A stretch of DNA of 64,000 bases from Variovorax boronicumulans (GCF_029892485.1 NZ_JARXVG010000002.1:434001-498000); one strand, 5' to 3'. Shown: positions 43,070 through 52,494, counted from the first letter of the stretch. Program-made: numbers and translations. Notes: generated by a model from the sequence alone, not told the origin.

Positions 43070-44809
43070 TCACTGCATCTGCTGCAGGTTGCCGATGCGC
43101 ACCAGCATCTCGGTGAACATCTGCATGTCGGCATCGAGGTCCGGCACTTCCTTGTATTCCTTGGCGTTGTGCGCGGTGTATTTCTTGCCCGGCATCGCGG
43201 GGCCGAAGTTGATCGCGTTGGGCATCAGCTTGGCGGTCGTGCTGCCGGCCGTGGGCACGGGCTTGGCTTCGAGGCCGGTGGTGCTGCCGTAGATGTCGAG
43301 CAAGGTCGAAAGCCATGCGCCCTTGGGGTCGCGGGCCATCCAGTTGCCCTGGTCGTAATTCACTTCGAGCTTGACCTGGTTCGCTGCAGCCCATGCGTCG
43401 ACCTTGGCTGTCACCTGCGATTTCAGCTCATCGGGCGTGCGGCCGCGCGGCATGCGCACATTGGTCGTCATCTCGAGCTTGCCGTCGGTGCCCATGCGGA
43501 TCAGGTTGGGCGAGAGAGTCAGCGGGCCCATGAAGTCATCCTTGTAGCCCAGGCCCATCTTCTCGCCGAGGTAACCGGTGCCGTACAGGCCGTCGATGTA
43601 CTTCACGGCCTTCAGGTAGTGATTGGCGGCGAGCGGCACGCCCGACTCCTGCAGGAAGAGCGCAAGGCGCGGCAATGGGTTCACGCCCTCTTCCGGACGA
43701 GAGCCGTGCGCCGAAGTGCCGGTGACCTTGATCTCGATGCTGTCGGCGCCGCGCGCAATGTCGATCGTGAACTTGCCGCCTTGCGATTCGTACTTCTGCA
43801 AGAAAGCGGACTTGGCGGCCTCGAGCTTCGCGGCCACTGCGGCGAGATCGCCGCCCTTGAGCGTCGCGGCCGCTGTTTGCGAGATCGCATTGGCGGATGC
43901 GGCACCGCTCATCGCCGTGATCGCGGTCGATGCAGCGTCCGTGGTCTCCGCGGGGAAGAACACCTTGAGCGCCCCCGATCCCTTCTCCGCCACGACCGCG
44001 GGGTACTTGCTGTCGAGCACGATGTTGTAGGCCGGCAGCTGCGTCTTCGTGCGGTAGTACACCATCGCATCGCCGCCGGTTTCCTCGGTCGTCTCGATCA
44101 TCAGGCGGATGCTGCGGTCGATGGGCAGGCCGCTGTCCTTCACGGCCTTCATGGCGTAGAGCACGGCGGCGATGGAGCCCTTGTCGTCGATGGTGCCGCG
44201 GCCGTAGAGGTAGTCGCCCACGCGGGTCATCGTGAAGGGGTCGAGCTTCGTGCCGTCGTCCAGCACCCATTCGGAGAGCACCGCGGGCACCACGTCCGAA
44301 TGCGTGAGGATGCCGAACTCTTCGCTGCCCCTGCCCTTCAGGCTCACCTCGAAGATGCGGTTGTCGACATTGCGCCAGGCCAGGCCGAAGTCCTTTGCCA
44401 TCTTCTCGACCAGCCTGCCGAAATCGATGATCTGCGGGCTTTCGTGAGGCGGCACCTGCACATTGCGCACCGTGGGAATCGCGACCATGGTGCCGATGCT
44501 CGCGATCACGGCCTGCTGGTTCTGCAGGCGGTTGTAGAGGCCGAGCAGCCGCGCGATGTTGACGAGGTCGTCGCCAGCCAGCGTTGCCTTGCTGCGGTAG
44601 GCGGCAACGGCGGGCTGCAGCGCGGCATTTGCCTTGGCAGCCTGCGCGAGGAAGGCATCGAAATCGACGGGCGCCTTGCCGCCGCTTTTCCACGCAGCGG
44701 CCAACTGGTCGAGCGCCGGTTTCTGGAGCGTTTCGGCAAATGCCGGTGCACCAAGCCCGAGCGCGATGCCCAGCGAAAGGGCCGACAATGAAAATCGAAA
44801 ACGTTGCAT
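43070..44809 (-). CDS. Secreted M20 family metallopeptidase (copy 2)
   Basis: 579 residues, aligning end to end with the downstream copy at about 80% identity by eye, with the same metal ligands (LTHSDVVP, GRGTIDDKG, ETTEETGG, VLDSKYP, TAHNAKEYKEVPD) and a signal peptide ending GAPAFAE. Both genes also share a GGTGACTCCCT block overlapping the region just before their start codons, so the duplication includes the 5' leader. Differences are concentrated in the mature N-terminus and lid domain, which could tune specificity. There are 138 bases between the two genes. Confidence 0.93.
   Translation of the reverse strand: MQRFRFSLSALSLGIALGLGAPAFAETLQKPALDQLAAAWKSGGKAPVDFDAFLAQAAKANAALQPAVAAYRSKATLAGDDLVNIARLLGLYNRLQNQQAVIASIGTMVAIPTVRNVQVPPHESPQIIDFGRLVEKMAKDFGLAWRNVDNRIFEVSLKGRGSEEFGILTHSDVVPAVLSEWVLDDGTKLDPFTMTRVGDYLYGRGTIDDKGSIAAVLYAMKAVKDSGLPIDRSIRLMIETTEETGGDAMVYYRTKTQLPAYNIVLDSKYPAVVAEKGSGALKVFFPAETTDAASTAITAMSGAASANAISQTAAATLKGGDLAAVAAKLEAAKSAFLQKYESQGGKFTIDIARGADSIEIKVTGTSAHGSRPEEGVNPLPRLALFLQESGVPLAANHYLKAVKYIDGLYGTGYLGEKMGLGYKDDFMGPLTLSPNLIRMGTDGKLEMTTNVRMPRGRTPDELKSQVTAKVDAWAAANQVKLEVNYDQGNWMARDPKGAWLSTLLDIYGSTTGLEAKPVPTAGSTTAKLMPNAINFGPAMPGKKYTAHNAKEYKEVPDLDADMQMFTEMLVRIGNLQQMQ
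43074..43125. repeat. 52-base exact direct repeat, copy B (3' end of M20 copy 2)
   Basis: Partner of 41199-41250, 1,875 bases away; recombination between the two would delete one complete gene unit. Confidence 0.9.
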
Positions 44810-44869
44810 CAGGGTGACTCCCTCATTCTGAAAACATCTCCCGACGATAGCCGAGCGACACATCGAACA

Positions 44870-45451
44870 ATGAACAGCACCGCCGCCGCCACCAACGCCA
44901 TCCGCTGCGCATGGGCCCAGACCGACCCGTTGCTGGCCGACTACCACGACGCCGAATGGGGCGTGCCCGAATACGACAGCCGCGCCTTATGGGAAAAGCT
45001 GATGCTCGACGGCTTCCAGGCCGGGCTCGCGTGGATCACCATCCTGCGCAAGCGCGATGCGTTCCGCAAGGCCTTCCAGGGCTTCGTTCCCGAGAAGGTC
45101 GCCAGATTCACCGCCGGCGATGTCGAGCGGCTGATGCAGGACGCGGGCATCGTGCGCGCCCGGGCCAAGATCGAAGCCACCATCGGCAACGCCCGCGCCT
45201 ACCTGGCCATGCAGGCGGCTGGCGAGGATTTTTCAGAATTCATCTGGGGCATGGCGGGCGGCAAGCCCATCGTCAACAAGACCGGCAAGGTGCCGACGCA
45301 GACGCCGCTGTCGGAAGAGATTTCGAAGGCGCTCAAGAAGCGCGGCTTCAAGTTCGTGGGCCCGGTGATCGTCTATGCGTGGATGCAGGCCACGGGCATC
45401 GTGGACGACCATGCACCGGACTGCCACCGGCACGGATCGAAGAAGAAATAA
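44870..45451 (+). CDS. tag: DNA-3-methyladenine glycosylase I
   Basis: 193 residues. The zinc-snap residues fall at the spacing known from E. coli Tag: C13 and H26 near the start (IRCAW...DYHDAEWG), and H-x3-C in DDHAPDCHRH at the end. The body motif FQAGLAWITILRKRDAFRKAF is diagnostic. It removes 3-methyladenine from alkylated DNA. Divergent from the M20 gene; ends at a bidirectional terminator. Confidence 0.96.
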   Translation: MNSTAAATNAIRCAWAQTDPLLADYHDAEWGVPEYDSRALWEKLMLDGFQAGLAWITILRKRDAFRKAFQGFVPEKVARFTAGDVERLMQDAGIVRARAKIEATIGNARAYLAMQAAGEDFSEFIWGMAGGKPIVNKTGKVPTQTPLSEEISKALKKRGFKFVGPVIVYAWMQATGIVDDHAPDCHRHGSKKK

Positions 45452-45463
45452 ACGCCCAACAAA

Positions 45464-45495
45464 AAACCGGACCGCGCTCTCGCACGGTCCGGTTT
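45464..45495. terminator. Bidirectional terminator between tag and the exported protein gene
   Basis: AAACCGGACCG and CGGTCCGGTTT form an 11-bp stem. The stem is followed by TTTC and TTGTTT on the plus strand and by a T-run on the minus strand (from the A-run at 45461-45466), so it can end both convergent transcripts. Confidence 0.8.
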
Positions 45496-45537
45496 CTTGT
45501 TTGGCTTGCGACCTGAAGCGGCTTGCGCCGCGACGGA

Positions 45538-45885
45538 TTACAGACCGGCTTGACGCGTGAAGGTCAGGCTCTTCGCTTGCGAGGGGATCACGCTGGCGGC
45601 GAACGATTCACGACGCAGGTTCTGGCCCGGTGCGTGCGCAGCGGCAACGGCTTCGCTGCGAACGGTGGCGCGGTCGGTCGAAGCGGTCAGCGCGGGAGCC
45701 ACGTTGGCCGAAGCGGCGTCGCTGTATTCGTTGCCGGCACGGGCAGCGGCGGCAGCCTGGGGCGCCACGTCGGCGCGGCTGTAGCCGGAGGTCAGGGGTT
45801 GCACGCCTTCGTAGGTTTCTGCATGGGCGCCAGCGGCGGCGAGCAGGGAGAGAGCGGCGGCGGCGAGGATGTTCGAGGTCTTCAT
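45538..45885 (-). CDS. Small exported protein of unknown function
   Basis: 115 residues with a clear signal peptide (MKTSNILAAAALSLLAAAGA, cleavage near HAE). The mature part is Ala-rich and begins TYEGVQPLTSGYSRADV; it has no cysteines and low sequence complexity. The start at 45885 has a GAAGGAAAT site upstream. I do not recognise a characterised domain. It is probably periplasmic, and the good promoter-proximal region and terminator suggest it can be well expressed. Confidence 0.8.
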   Translation of the reverse strand: MKTSNILAAAALSLLAAAGAHAETYEGVQPLTSGYSRADVAPQAAAAARAGNEYSDAASANVAPALTASTDRATVRSEAVAAAHAPGQNLRRESFAASVIPSQAKSLTFTRQAGL

Positions 45886-46049
45886 TTCAATTTCCTTCTT
45901 GATTGGGCTTTGGATGCCCTGAAGTTTGCACCACGATTCCAAGGGAAAACCCTACACAATCGAATCGCAGTGTTCATGAAACTGAAACAATGACGCGGAA
46001 CTTTCTGACCAGGCTAAGTCAAGTGCCCATTCCGCCGCCAAAAACCGGG

Positions 46050-46928
46050 CTAGTTTGCGTACTTTCTCTCTAGCTCGTCAAGCAATGGCTTGCCGACAAG
46101 GCGCTGCCGCTCCGCAAATGGCGCGACCAGCGCCGGGTCTTCATCGAGGCGTCGCGTGTCGCGCAGCACAGTCAATGCACGTTGCATGCCAGCCACCGCG
46201 CCCTGCAATGCGGCATTGGCGTAGAGCACGAAGCCGTAGCCCAGTTGGCCCAGCTCCTCGGCGCCAAAGGTGGGCGTCTTGCCGCCGATCACCATGTTCA
46301 TGAGCTGCGGCTTGCCCAGGCGCCGGGGCAACGCGCGCACTTCATCGGCCAGCGCGACGGCCTCGACGAAGAGGATGTCCGCACCGGCCTCGCCGAACTT
46401 CTGCGCGCGCTCGATGGCCGCCTCGAAGCCATGCACGGCCGCCGCATCGGTGCGGGCCATGATGAGCAGGTCGCCGTCCTGCCGCGCATCGACGGCGGCC
46501 TTGATCTTGCCGAGCATCTCGCCGGTGTCGATCACCGCCTTGCCCGCGAAGTGGCCGCAGCGCTTGGGGCTCACCTGGTCTTCGAGCTGGATGCAGTCGG
46601 CGCCTGCGCGCTCGAGCACGCGCACCGTGTGCCGCACGTTGAGCGCATTGCCAAAGCCCGTGTCTGCATCGACCAAGAGCGGCAGGCTCACCGCATCGCG
46701 GATGCGGGCGGTGTGCTCGGCGATCTCGTGCAGCCCCATGAAGGCCTGGTCGGGCAGCCCGAGGTACATGTTGGTCACGCCCGCACCGGTGATGTAGATC
46801 GCCTCGAAGCCGAGGTCTTCGACGATGCGGGCCGACATCGCATTGAATGCGCCCGGCAACAGCACACCGCGGCGCGCCTCGGCCAGCCGGCGCAGTGCCT
46901 TCTTCGGCGACTCGTTGTTCACGCGCAT
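46050..46928 (-). CDS. prpB: Isocitrate lyase/PEP mutase family protein, probably methylisocitrate lyase
   Basis: 292 residues, the usual size for PrpB. Active-site markers: LLVDADTGFGNA (metal-binding aspartates) and the flexible-loop signature KRCGHFAGK with C124. Function as 2-methylisocitrate lyase (to pyruvate and succinate) is inferred from the operon with prpC and prpD. The loop sequence after KRCGH differs from E. coli PrpB (KRCGHRPNK), so oxaloacetate decarboxylase or another PEP-mutase-family lyase activity is possible. Start lies four bases after the prpD stop. Confidence 0.82.
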   Translation of the reverse strand: MRVNNESPKKALRRLAEARRGVLLPGAFNAMSARIVEDLGFEAIYITGAGVTNMYLGLPDQAFMGLHEIAEHTARIRDAVSLPLLVDADTGFGNALNVRHTVRVLERAGADCIQLEDQVSPKRCGHFAGKAVIDTGEMLGKIKAAVDARQDGDLLIMARTDAAAVHGFEAAIERAQKFGEAGADILFVEAVALADEVRALPRRLGKPQLMNMVIGGKTPTFGAEELGQLGYGFVLYANAALQGAVAGMQRALTVLRDTRRLDEDPALVAPFAERQRLVGKPLLDELERKYAN

Positions 46929-46932
46929 GGCA

Positions 46933-48393
46933 TCAGGCCGCGTAGAGATCGACGTACTCGTTCACCGGCATGGCCTCGAGCTTCTTGGCATCCAGCGACA
47001 CATCCAGGATCGCCTGCTGCTGCTTCTGCGCGAAGCGGCGCGCGAGGTTGGTCCGGAACTTGGCCTCGAGCAAGGGAATGCCGTCCGCGCGGCGGCGCTT
47101 GTGGCCGATCGGGTACTCGACAACGATCTCCGAAAAGCTGGTGCCGTCCTTGAACTCGACGGTCAGCGCATTGGCGATGCTGCGCTTCTCGGGGTCGTGG
47201 TAGTCGGCGGTGAACCTGGGGTCTTCCACGCAGACGATCTTGTCGCGCAGCGCGTCGATGCGCGGGTCGTTCGCCACGCTGTCTTCGTAGTCGCCGGCCG
47301 TCAGGCGCCCGAAGATCATCGGCACCGCCACCATGTACTGGATGCAGTGGTCGCGGTCCGCCGGATTGTTCAGCGGCCCCTTCTTGTCGATGATGCGGAT
47401 GCAGGCCTCGTGCGTGCGGATCGTCACTCGGCGGATGTCGTCCACCGTCTTGCCGGACTTCTGCAGTTGCGCATGCAGCGCCATGCCCGCCTCCACCGCC
47501 GTCTGGCTGTGGAACTCGGCCGGGAAGCTGATCTTGAACAGCACGTTCTCCATCACGTAGCTACCGTAGGGCCGCTGGAACTTGAAAGGCTGCCCCTTGA
47601 ACAGCACGTCGTAGAAGCCCCAGGTCCTGGCGGTGAGCACGCTCGGGTAGCCCATCTCGCCGGTCTTGGCGATCAGCGCCAGGCGCACGGCGCGGCTCGT
47701 CGCATCGCCCGCGGCCCAGCTCTTGCGGCTGCCGGTGTTGGGCGCATGGCGGTAGGTGCGAAGACTCTGGCCATCGACCCACGCGAGCGACACCGCATTG
47801 ACGATCTCATCGCGCGAGAGGCCCATGAGACGCGCCACCACGGCGGTCGATGCGACCTTCACCAGCACGACGTGATCGAGCCCGACCTTGTTGAACGAGT
47901 TCTCCAGCGCGAGGCAGCCCTGGATCTCGTGCGCCTGGATCAGCCCGGTGAGCACGTCGCGCATCGTGAGCGGTGCACGCCCCGCGGCCACCGCATTGCG
48001 GCTCAGCCAGTCGGCCGTCGCGAGGATGCCGCCCAGGTTGTCGCTCGGATGTCCCCACTCCGCCGCGAGCCAGGTGTCGTTGAAATCGAGCCAGCGGATC
48101 ATCGTGCCAATGTTGAAGGCGGCCTGGATCGGGTCGAGCTGATACGGCGTCCCCGGCACCTTCGCGCCATGGGGCACCACCGTGCCGGGCACGACCGGGC
48201 CGAGCAGCTTGGTGCAGGCCGGGTACTCGAGCGCCTCCAGGCCGCAGCCGAGCGTATCGATCAGGCAGTGCCGCGCGGTTTCATAGGCGAGCGCGCTGGT
48301 GATCTGCTGGTGCGCGAGCACGTAGTCGACGATGTCGACCAGCACCTGGTCGGGTTCGGGGCGGACGTTGCTGATGGGAGCGGAAGCGGACAT
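46933..48393 (-). CDS. prpD: 2-methylcitrate dehydratase (MmgE/PrpD family)
   Basis: 486 residues, matching PrpD length. Recognisable segments are [37 protein letters not shown] and [18 protein letters not shown]. It has no Fe-S motif, as expected for PrpD rather than AcnD. It makes 2-methyl-cis-aconitate from 2-methylcitrate. No acnD or prpF gene is present in the operon. It lies 45 bases after prpC. Confidence 0.93.
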   Translation of the reverse strand: MSASAPISNVRPEPDQVLVDIVDYVLAHQQITSALAYETARHCLIDTLGCGLEALEYPACTKLLGPVVPGTVVPHGAKVPGTPYQLDPIQAAFNIGTMIRWLDFNDTWLAAEWGHPSDNLGGILATADWLSRNAVAAGRAPLTMRDVLTGLIQAHEIQGCLALENSFNKVGLDHVVLVKVASTAVVARLMGLSRDEIVNAVSLAWVDGQSLRTYRHAPNTGSRKSWAAGDATSRAVRLALIAKTGEMGYPSVLTARTWGFYDVLFKGQPFKFQRPYGSYVMENVLFKISFPAEFHSQTAVEAGMALHAQLQKSGKTVDDIRRVTIRTHEACIRIIDKKGPLNNPADRDHCIQYMVAVPMIFGRLTAGDYEDSVANDPRIDALRDKIVCVEDPRFTADYHDPEKRSIANALTVEFKDGTSFSEIVVEYPIGHKRRRADGIPLLEAKFRTNLARRFAQKQQQAILDVSLDAKKLEAMPVNEYVDLYAA

Positions 48394-48438
48394 GGTTCTT
48401 CTCTGTTGCGGTAAACGGTACGAAGCGGTGCGGAGGCC

Positions 48439-49605
48439 TCAACGGCGGTCCGAGATGGGCACGAAGATCAGGTCTTCGGGCCCGGTGTAGTTCGCGCTGG
48501 GCCGGATGATCTTGTTGTCCTGCCGCTGCTCGATGATGTGCGCCGCCCAGCCGCTGGTGCGCGCGATCACGAAGAGCGGCGTGAACATCGCGGTCGGCAC
48601 GCCCAGCATGTGATAGCTCACGGCGCTGAACCAGTCGAGGTTGGGGAACATCTTCTTCGCGTCCCACATGACGGCTTCGAGCCGTTCGGCAATGTCGTAC
48701 ATGCGGGTGGAGCCGGCCTCGTCCGAGAGCTTCTTCGCCACGCGCTTGATGACCACGTTGCGCGGGTCCGAGACGGTGTAGACCGGATGGCCGAAGCCGA
48801 TCACGACCTCCCTGGCCTCCACGCGGCGGCGGATGTCGGCCTCGGCCTCGTCGGGCGTGTCGTAGCGCTTCTGGATCTCGAAAGCCACCTCGTTGGCCCC
48901 TCCATGCTTGGGCCCGCGCAGCGCACCGATGGCGCCGGTGATGGCCGAGTACACATCGGACCCCGTGCCCGCCACCACGCGCGCGGTGAAGGTCGAGGCG
49001 TTGAATTCGTGCTCGGCATAGAGGTTGAGCGAGGTATGCATCGCGCGCTCCCAGCTCGCCGAGGGCGCGCGGCCATGCAAGAGGTGCAGGAAGTGCGCGC
49101 CTATCGATTCATCGTCGGTCTCCACCTCGATGCGCCGGCCCTGCGTGGACCAGTGGTACCAGTACAGCAGCATCGAGCCGAGCGATGCCATCAGGCGGTC
49201 GGCGATGTCGCGCGCGCCCGGCAGCGAATGGTCGTCCTTTTCGGGCAGCACGCAGCCGAGCGCGGAGACGCCGGTGCGCATCACGTCCATCGGATGCGCA
49301 CTCGCGGGAAGGCGCTCCAGCGCCTCCTTCACGCTTGCGGGCAGGCCGCGCATCGCCTTCAGGCGGCCCTTGTAGGCGCGCAGTTCGGGAGCGGTCGGCA
49401 GCTTGCCGTGCACCAGCAGGTGCGCGATTTCCTCGAACTCGCAGACATCGGCGATGTCCAGGATGTCGTAGCCGCGGTAGTGCAGGTCGTTGCCCGTGCG
49501 GCCGACGGTGCACAGCGCGGTGTTGCCCGCGGTCACGCCCGAGAGCGCGACGGATTTCTTGGGCTTGAAGCCACTGGCTTGCGCGCTGTCTGTGGTCAGG
49601 GTCAT
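48439..49605 (-). CDS. prpC: 2-methylcitrate synthase
   Basis: 388 residues. Citrate-synthase-family markers: [47 protein letters not shown] and the C-terminal [15 protein letters not shown] that is typical of PrpC. The N-terminal [20 protein letters not shown] segment ([16 protein letters not shown]) is also PrpC-like. It condenses propionyl-CoA with oxaloacetate. Its ATG overlaps the stop of the thioesterase gene (ATGA). Confidence 0.95.
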   Translation of the reverse strand: MTLTTDSAQASGFKPKKSVALSGVTAGNTALCTVGRTGNDLHYRGYDILDIADVCEFEEIAHLLVHGKLPTAPELRAYKGRLKAMRGLPASVKEALERLPASAHPMDVMRTGVSALGCVLPEKDDHSLPGARDIADRLMASLGSMLLYWYHWSTQGRRIEVETDDESIGAHFLHLLHGRAPSASWERAMHTSLNLYAEHEFNASTFTARVVAGTGSDVYSAITGAIGALRGPKHGGANEVAFEIQKRYDTPDEAEADIRRRVEAREVVIGFGHPVYTVSDPRNVVIKRVAKKLSDEAGSTRMYDIAERLEAVMWDAKKMFPNLDWFSAVSYHMLGVPTAMFTPLFVIARTSGWAAHIIEQRQDNKIIRPSANYTGPEDLIFVPISDRR

Positions 49606-50018
49606 ACGGTCTCCTCGAATGTCTTTTTTTCATGAAGGCGCGGCGTGTTCGCCAACCGCACCGGGCGTCCGGCGGCGTCCACGGCCACCATCTCGAACTC
49701 GCCGTCGAGCACGCGTGTGAGCGCTTCGGTGGCGACGTCCTGCACGCTACCCGCCACGCGCACGGTGAGCGAGCTGCGGCCCACGCGCGAGACGTGCGCT
49801 TCAAGCACCAGCGTGCTGCCCAGCGGCACCGGCGAATGGAACAGCACCTCGCCGCAGCGCGCCATGACCACGTCGCCGCGCACGAAGCCTCGGCCGCTGA
49901 GGAACGCCGCCTTCGACAGCAACTGCAGCGCTTGCCCACCGAACAGCGTGCCGTAGTGGTTGGTGTGTTCCGGGAACACCACCTCGATCAACCGGACCGT
50001 GCCTCGAGCGTTTTGCAT
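49602..50018 (-). CDS. Acyl-CoA thioesterase (hotdog fold)
   Basis: 138 residues. The hotdog pattern of YciA-like acyl-CoA thioesterases is clear: [20 protein letters not shown] (catalytic aspartate replaced by His/Asn-type context; the GGxAL helix is conserved), then [19 protein letters not shown]. It is the first gene of the prp operon and is coupled to prpC by an ATGA overlap. It may relieve accumulation of propionyl- or methylcitryl-CoA-related thioesters; this is inference. The start at 50018 is preferred; longer frames run into the promoter. Confidence 0.9.
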   Translation of the reverse strand: MQNARGTVRLIEVVFPEHTNHYGTLFGGQALQLLSKAAFLSGRGFVRGDVVMARCGEVLFHSPVPLGSTLVLEAHVSRVGRSSLTVRVAGSVQDVATEALTRVLDGEFEMVAVDAAGRPVRLANTPRLHEKKTFEETV

Positions 50019-50020
50019 GA

Positions 50021-50037
50021 TTCGCAATTTACGCAAG
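50021..50037. promoter_or_regulatory. TTGCG repeat element A (prp operon / XRE regulator)
   Basis: Read on the minus strand, CTTGCGTAAATTGCGAA contains two TTGCG units with a 9-base period. It lies three bases before the thioesterase start codon, inside the divergent control region. Confidence 0.5.
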
Positions 50038-50062
50038 ATCGTCACCATAATGAAGGACTGAA

Positions 50063-50080
50063 TTGGCGAATGATTGCGAA
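50063..50080. promoter_or_regulatory. TTGCG repeat element B (prp operon / XRE regulator)
   Basis: TTGGCGAATGATTGCGAA: two GCGAA units with a 10-base period, in the middle of the divergent gap. Confidence 0.45.
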
Positions 50081-50094
50081 GACCACGCACCATA

Positions 50095-50111
50095 TTTGCG
50101 AATCTTGCGAA
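50095..50111. promoter_or_regulatory. TTGCG repeat element C (prp operon / XRE regulator)
   Basis: TTTGCGAATCTTGCGAA: two TTGCGAA units with a 9-base period, 20 bases before the regulator's start codon. It is close to TTTGCAAA-type sites reported for RamB/PrpR regulators in actinobacteria. Confidence 0.5.
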
Positions 50112-50131
50112 CATCAAAAATGGAGCTAACG

Positions 50132-51643
50132 ATGAAGAAGACCTTCATGGGCGTGCGGCTGCGAAGCCTGCGCGAAGAGCGCGGCCTGAGCCAGCTCGCG
50201 CTCGCCCAACAGCTCGGCCTGTCGCCCAGCTACCTCAACCAGATCGAGCAGAACCAGCGGCCGCTCACCGTGCCGGTGCTGCTGCGCCTGCACGCCACAT
50301 TGGGCGTCGACATCCAGGCCTTTTCCGAAGACGAAGAAGCACGCCTCGTCGCGAGCCTGCGCGAGGCGCTGGCCGACAACCCGGGCGGCGACACGGTCGC
50401 GCTCGCCGAACTGCGCGAAGTCGCCACGCAGATGCCTGCGGTGGGCCGCGCACTGGTCGCGCTGCACCAGCGGCACCGCGATGCGATGGAGCGCCTCGAA
50501 GCACTGGCCAGTGAACTCGGCGATGGCCGCGGCGACCTCGCGCGCATGCCGCAGGCACGGCCGATGCCCTTCGAGGAAGTGCGCGACTTCTTCTTCGCGC
50601 ACCAGAACCACATCGCCCAGCTCGACGACACCGCCGAGGCTTTCTCCGCCGAGTGGCGGCTGCGCGAAGGCAACCCCGGCGACCGGCTTGCACAGCGCCT
50701 GCTCGAAGCACACGGCGTACAGGTGATTCCCGCCGAAGACGACGAAGGCGGCGCGCAACGCCGCTTCGATCCGGCCACGCGCGTGCTCCGGCTCTCGCGC
50801 TACCTGGAGCCGGGCCAGCACGCCTTCCAGCTGGCAACGCAGCTCGCCTTTCTCGAACTCGGCGACACGATCGACACGCTGGTTGCCGAGGCACCGCTGT
50901 CGAGCGACACCGCGCGGTCGCTCGCACGCATCGGCCTCGCGAACTACTTTGCCGCCGCGCTGCTGCTGCCCTACGGCGTGTTCCTCGAAGCGGCCGAGCA
51001 ACTGCGCTACGACATCGACCAGCTCGCGCGCCGCTTCGGCGTGGGCTTCGAGACCATCTGCCACCGCCTGAGTTCGCTGCAGCGGCCGGAGGCGCGCGGC
51101 GTGCCCTTCTTCCTCATCCGCGTCGACCGTGCCGGCAACATCTCCAAGCGCCAGTCGGCCACGCACTTCCACTTTTCGAAAACCGGCGGCACCTGCCCGC
51201 TATGGAACGTGTACGAGGCCTTCGCGCAACCGGGCCGTGTGCTGACGCAGCTCGCGCGCATGCCCGACGGCCGCGCCTATCTCTGGATCGCGCGCACCGT
51301 GTCGCACGGCTACCGCGGCTTCGGCTCGCCCAACAAGACCTTCTCGATCGGCCTGGGCTGCGACATCAGCCACGCGACGCGGCTCGTCTATTCCAAGGGC
51401 ATGGACCTGCGCGACCCCGAGGTGCCGACGCCCATCGGTGCGGGTTGCAAGGTGTGCGAGCGCGAGGCCTGCCCGCAGCGGGCGTTTCCGTTCGTGGGCC
51501 GGCCACTCGACGTGGACGAGAACCAGAGCCGCTTCATGCCCTATGCCGCGGCGCCCGACAGGTACGGTGCGGCGCGCACCGCGCTCAAGAGCGGGGCCAG
51601 CCGCGCACCAGCGTCCGGATCGCCACGGCGCCGCTCCCCTTGA
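50132..51643 (+). CDS. XRE-family regulator of the RamB/PrpR short-chain acyl-CoA type
   Basis: 503 residues. N-terminal XRE helix-turn-helix at about 8-62 (LREERGLSQLALAQQLGLSP, SYLNQIEQNQRPLTVPVLLR), a middle IrrE-like domain (LGDTIDTLV...LARIGLANYFAAALLLPYG) and a C-terminal cysteine domain with C355 (TCPLWN) and C439, C442, C447 (GCKVCEREACPQRAFP). M. tuberculosis PrpR of the same architecture binds a 4Fe-4S cluster and controls the methylcitrate genes. It is divergent from the prp operon and should regulate it. ATG 50132 follows a GGAG site. The 3' end overlaps the next, convergent gene by 59 bases. Confidence 0.93.
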   Translation: MKKTFMGVRLRSLREERGLSQLALAQQLGLSPSYLNQIEQNQRPLTVPVLLRLHATLGVDIQAFSEDEEARLVASLREALADNPGGDTVALAELREVATQMPAVGRALVALHQRHRDAMERLEALASELGDGRGDLARMPQARPMPFEEVRDFFFAHQNHIAQLDDTAEAFSAEWRLREGNPGDRLAQRLLEAHGVQVIPAEDDEGGAQRRFDPATRVLRLSRYLEPGQHAFQLATQLAFLELGDTIDTLVAEAPLSSDTARSLARIGLANYFAAALLLPYGVFLEAAEQLRYDIDQLARRFGVGFETICHRLSSLQRPEARGVPFFLIRVDRAGNISKRQSATHFHFSKTGGTCPLWNVYEAFAQPGRVLTQLARMPDGRAYLWIARTVSHGYRGFGSPNKTFSIGLGCDISHATRLVYSKGMDLRDPEVPTPIGAGCKVCEREACPQRAFPFVGRPLDVDENQSRFMPYAAAPDRYGAARTALKSGASRAPASGSPRRRSP

Positions 51644-52448
51644 CCTCGGCGCGATAGGCGCCCACCAGCGCTTCGCGCTCGGCCGCGGCCTGCGGGTCAT
51701 TGCGCCAGGCGAGCAAGGCGGCGACGTCTGCGTCCGGCAACGCCGCGAGCAGCGCTTGCGTGACCTGCTTTTCGAACTCGCGCGCGACAGTCAGCAGGTT
51801 GCGCGGACGCGGCGAAGTGATGCCGCGCGACCACAGCGTGTCGACGGCCATGTCGAGCGTGCGATCGGGCAGCGAGGTGAACTGGCCGGCGTTGCCGCGG
51901 GCGAGTTGCTTGACGACGGAACTCAGCAATAACTGGCTCGAGAAATCGACTTCGCGAACGTCGGCCACGGCCATGCGTTCGAGCAATTCGATGCGTGCCG
52001 GATCGGCCGGCTTCGCGCGCTCGCGGTTGAAGAACTCGATCTTTCCGGCGTCGTCCATCGCAGCGTAGTCGGCACGCAGCTTGGCGAAGCGGGCCACGGC
52101 CTCCTGCACCTGAGCGCTCGGCGCGGCACCACCCTTCCCGGCAGCGGCCACCTCCTGCTGGATCGCAGCCACCGAGGCCTTCACGTCGAAGGACCGCGCG
52201 GCTGCGGTGTCCAGCGCCGCGAGCGCCTTGTCGGCGATGGCCTGGTCCGGCGGGTCCAGCAGTTGCCGCGCATCGCGCGACACGGCGCCCGGCGCATACG
52301 CGGCCTGGTAGCGCACCTGCACGCCTTCGAATTGCATCAGGGCCTGCGCGCGATCCTGCGCCCCGGCCAAGGCCGGTGCGAGCAGCAGCGACAACAGGAG
52401 AAAAGGGGCAAGGGAGAAACGTTTCGCAATGTGGAGAGAGACAGTCAT
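51585..52448 (-). CDS. Exported protein of unknown function
   Basis: 287 residues. The signal peptide ([20 protein letters not shown]) is clear from the start at 52448. The mature protein is helical and charged, with segments such as [18 protein letters not shown] and [20 protein letters not shown]; no cysteines and no motif I recognise. It lies 46 bases after metE on the same strand and may be co-transcribed. Its last 59 bases overlap the 3' end of the XRE regulator gene on the other strand. Confidence 0.8.
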   Translation of the reverse strand: MTVSLHIAKRFSLAPFLLLSLLLAPALAGAQDRAQALMQFEGVQVRYQAAYAPGAVSRDARQLLDPPDQAIADKALAALDTAAARSFDVKASVAAIQQEVAAAGKGGAAPSAQVQEAVARFAKLRADYAAMDDAGKIEFFNRERAKPADPARIELLERMAVADVREVDFSSQLLLSSVVKQLARGNAGQFTSLPDRTLDMAVDTLWSRGITSPRPRNLLTVAREFEKQVTQALLAALPDADVAALLAWRNDPQAAAEREALVGAYRAEVKGSGAVAIRTLVRGWPRS

Positions 52449-52494
52449 GGCGCCATTATTGGCGCTCGCCACCACCACCCTCCTTCCCTCCGAT

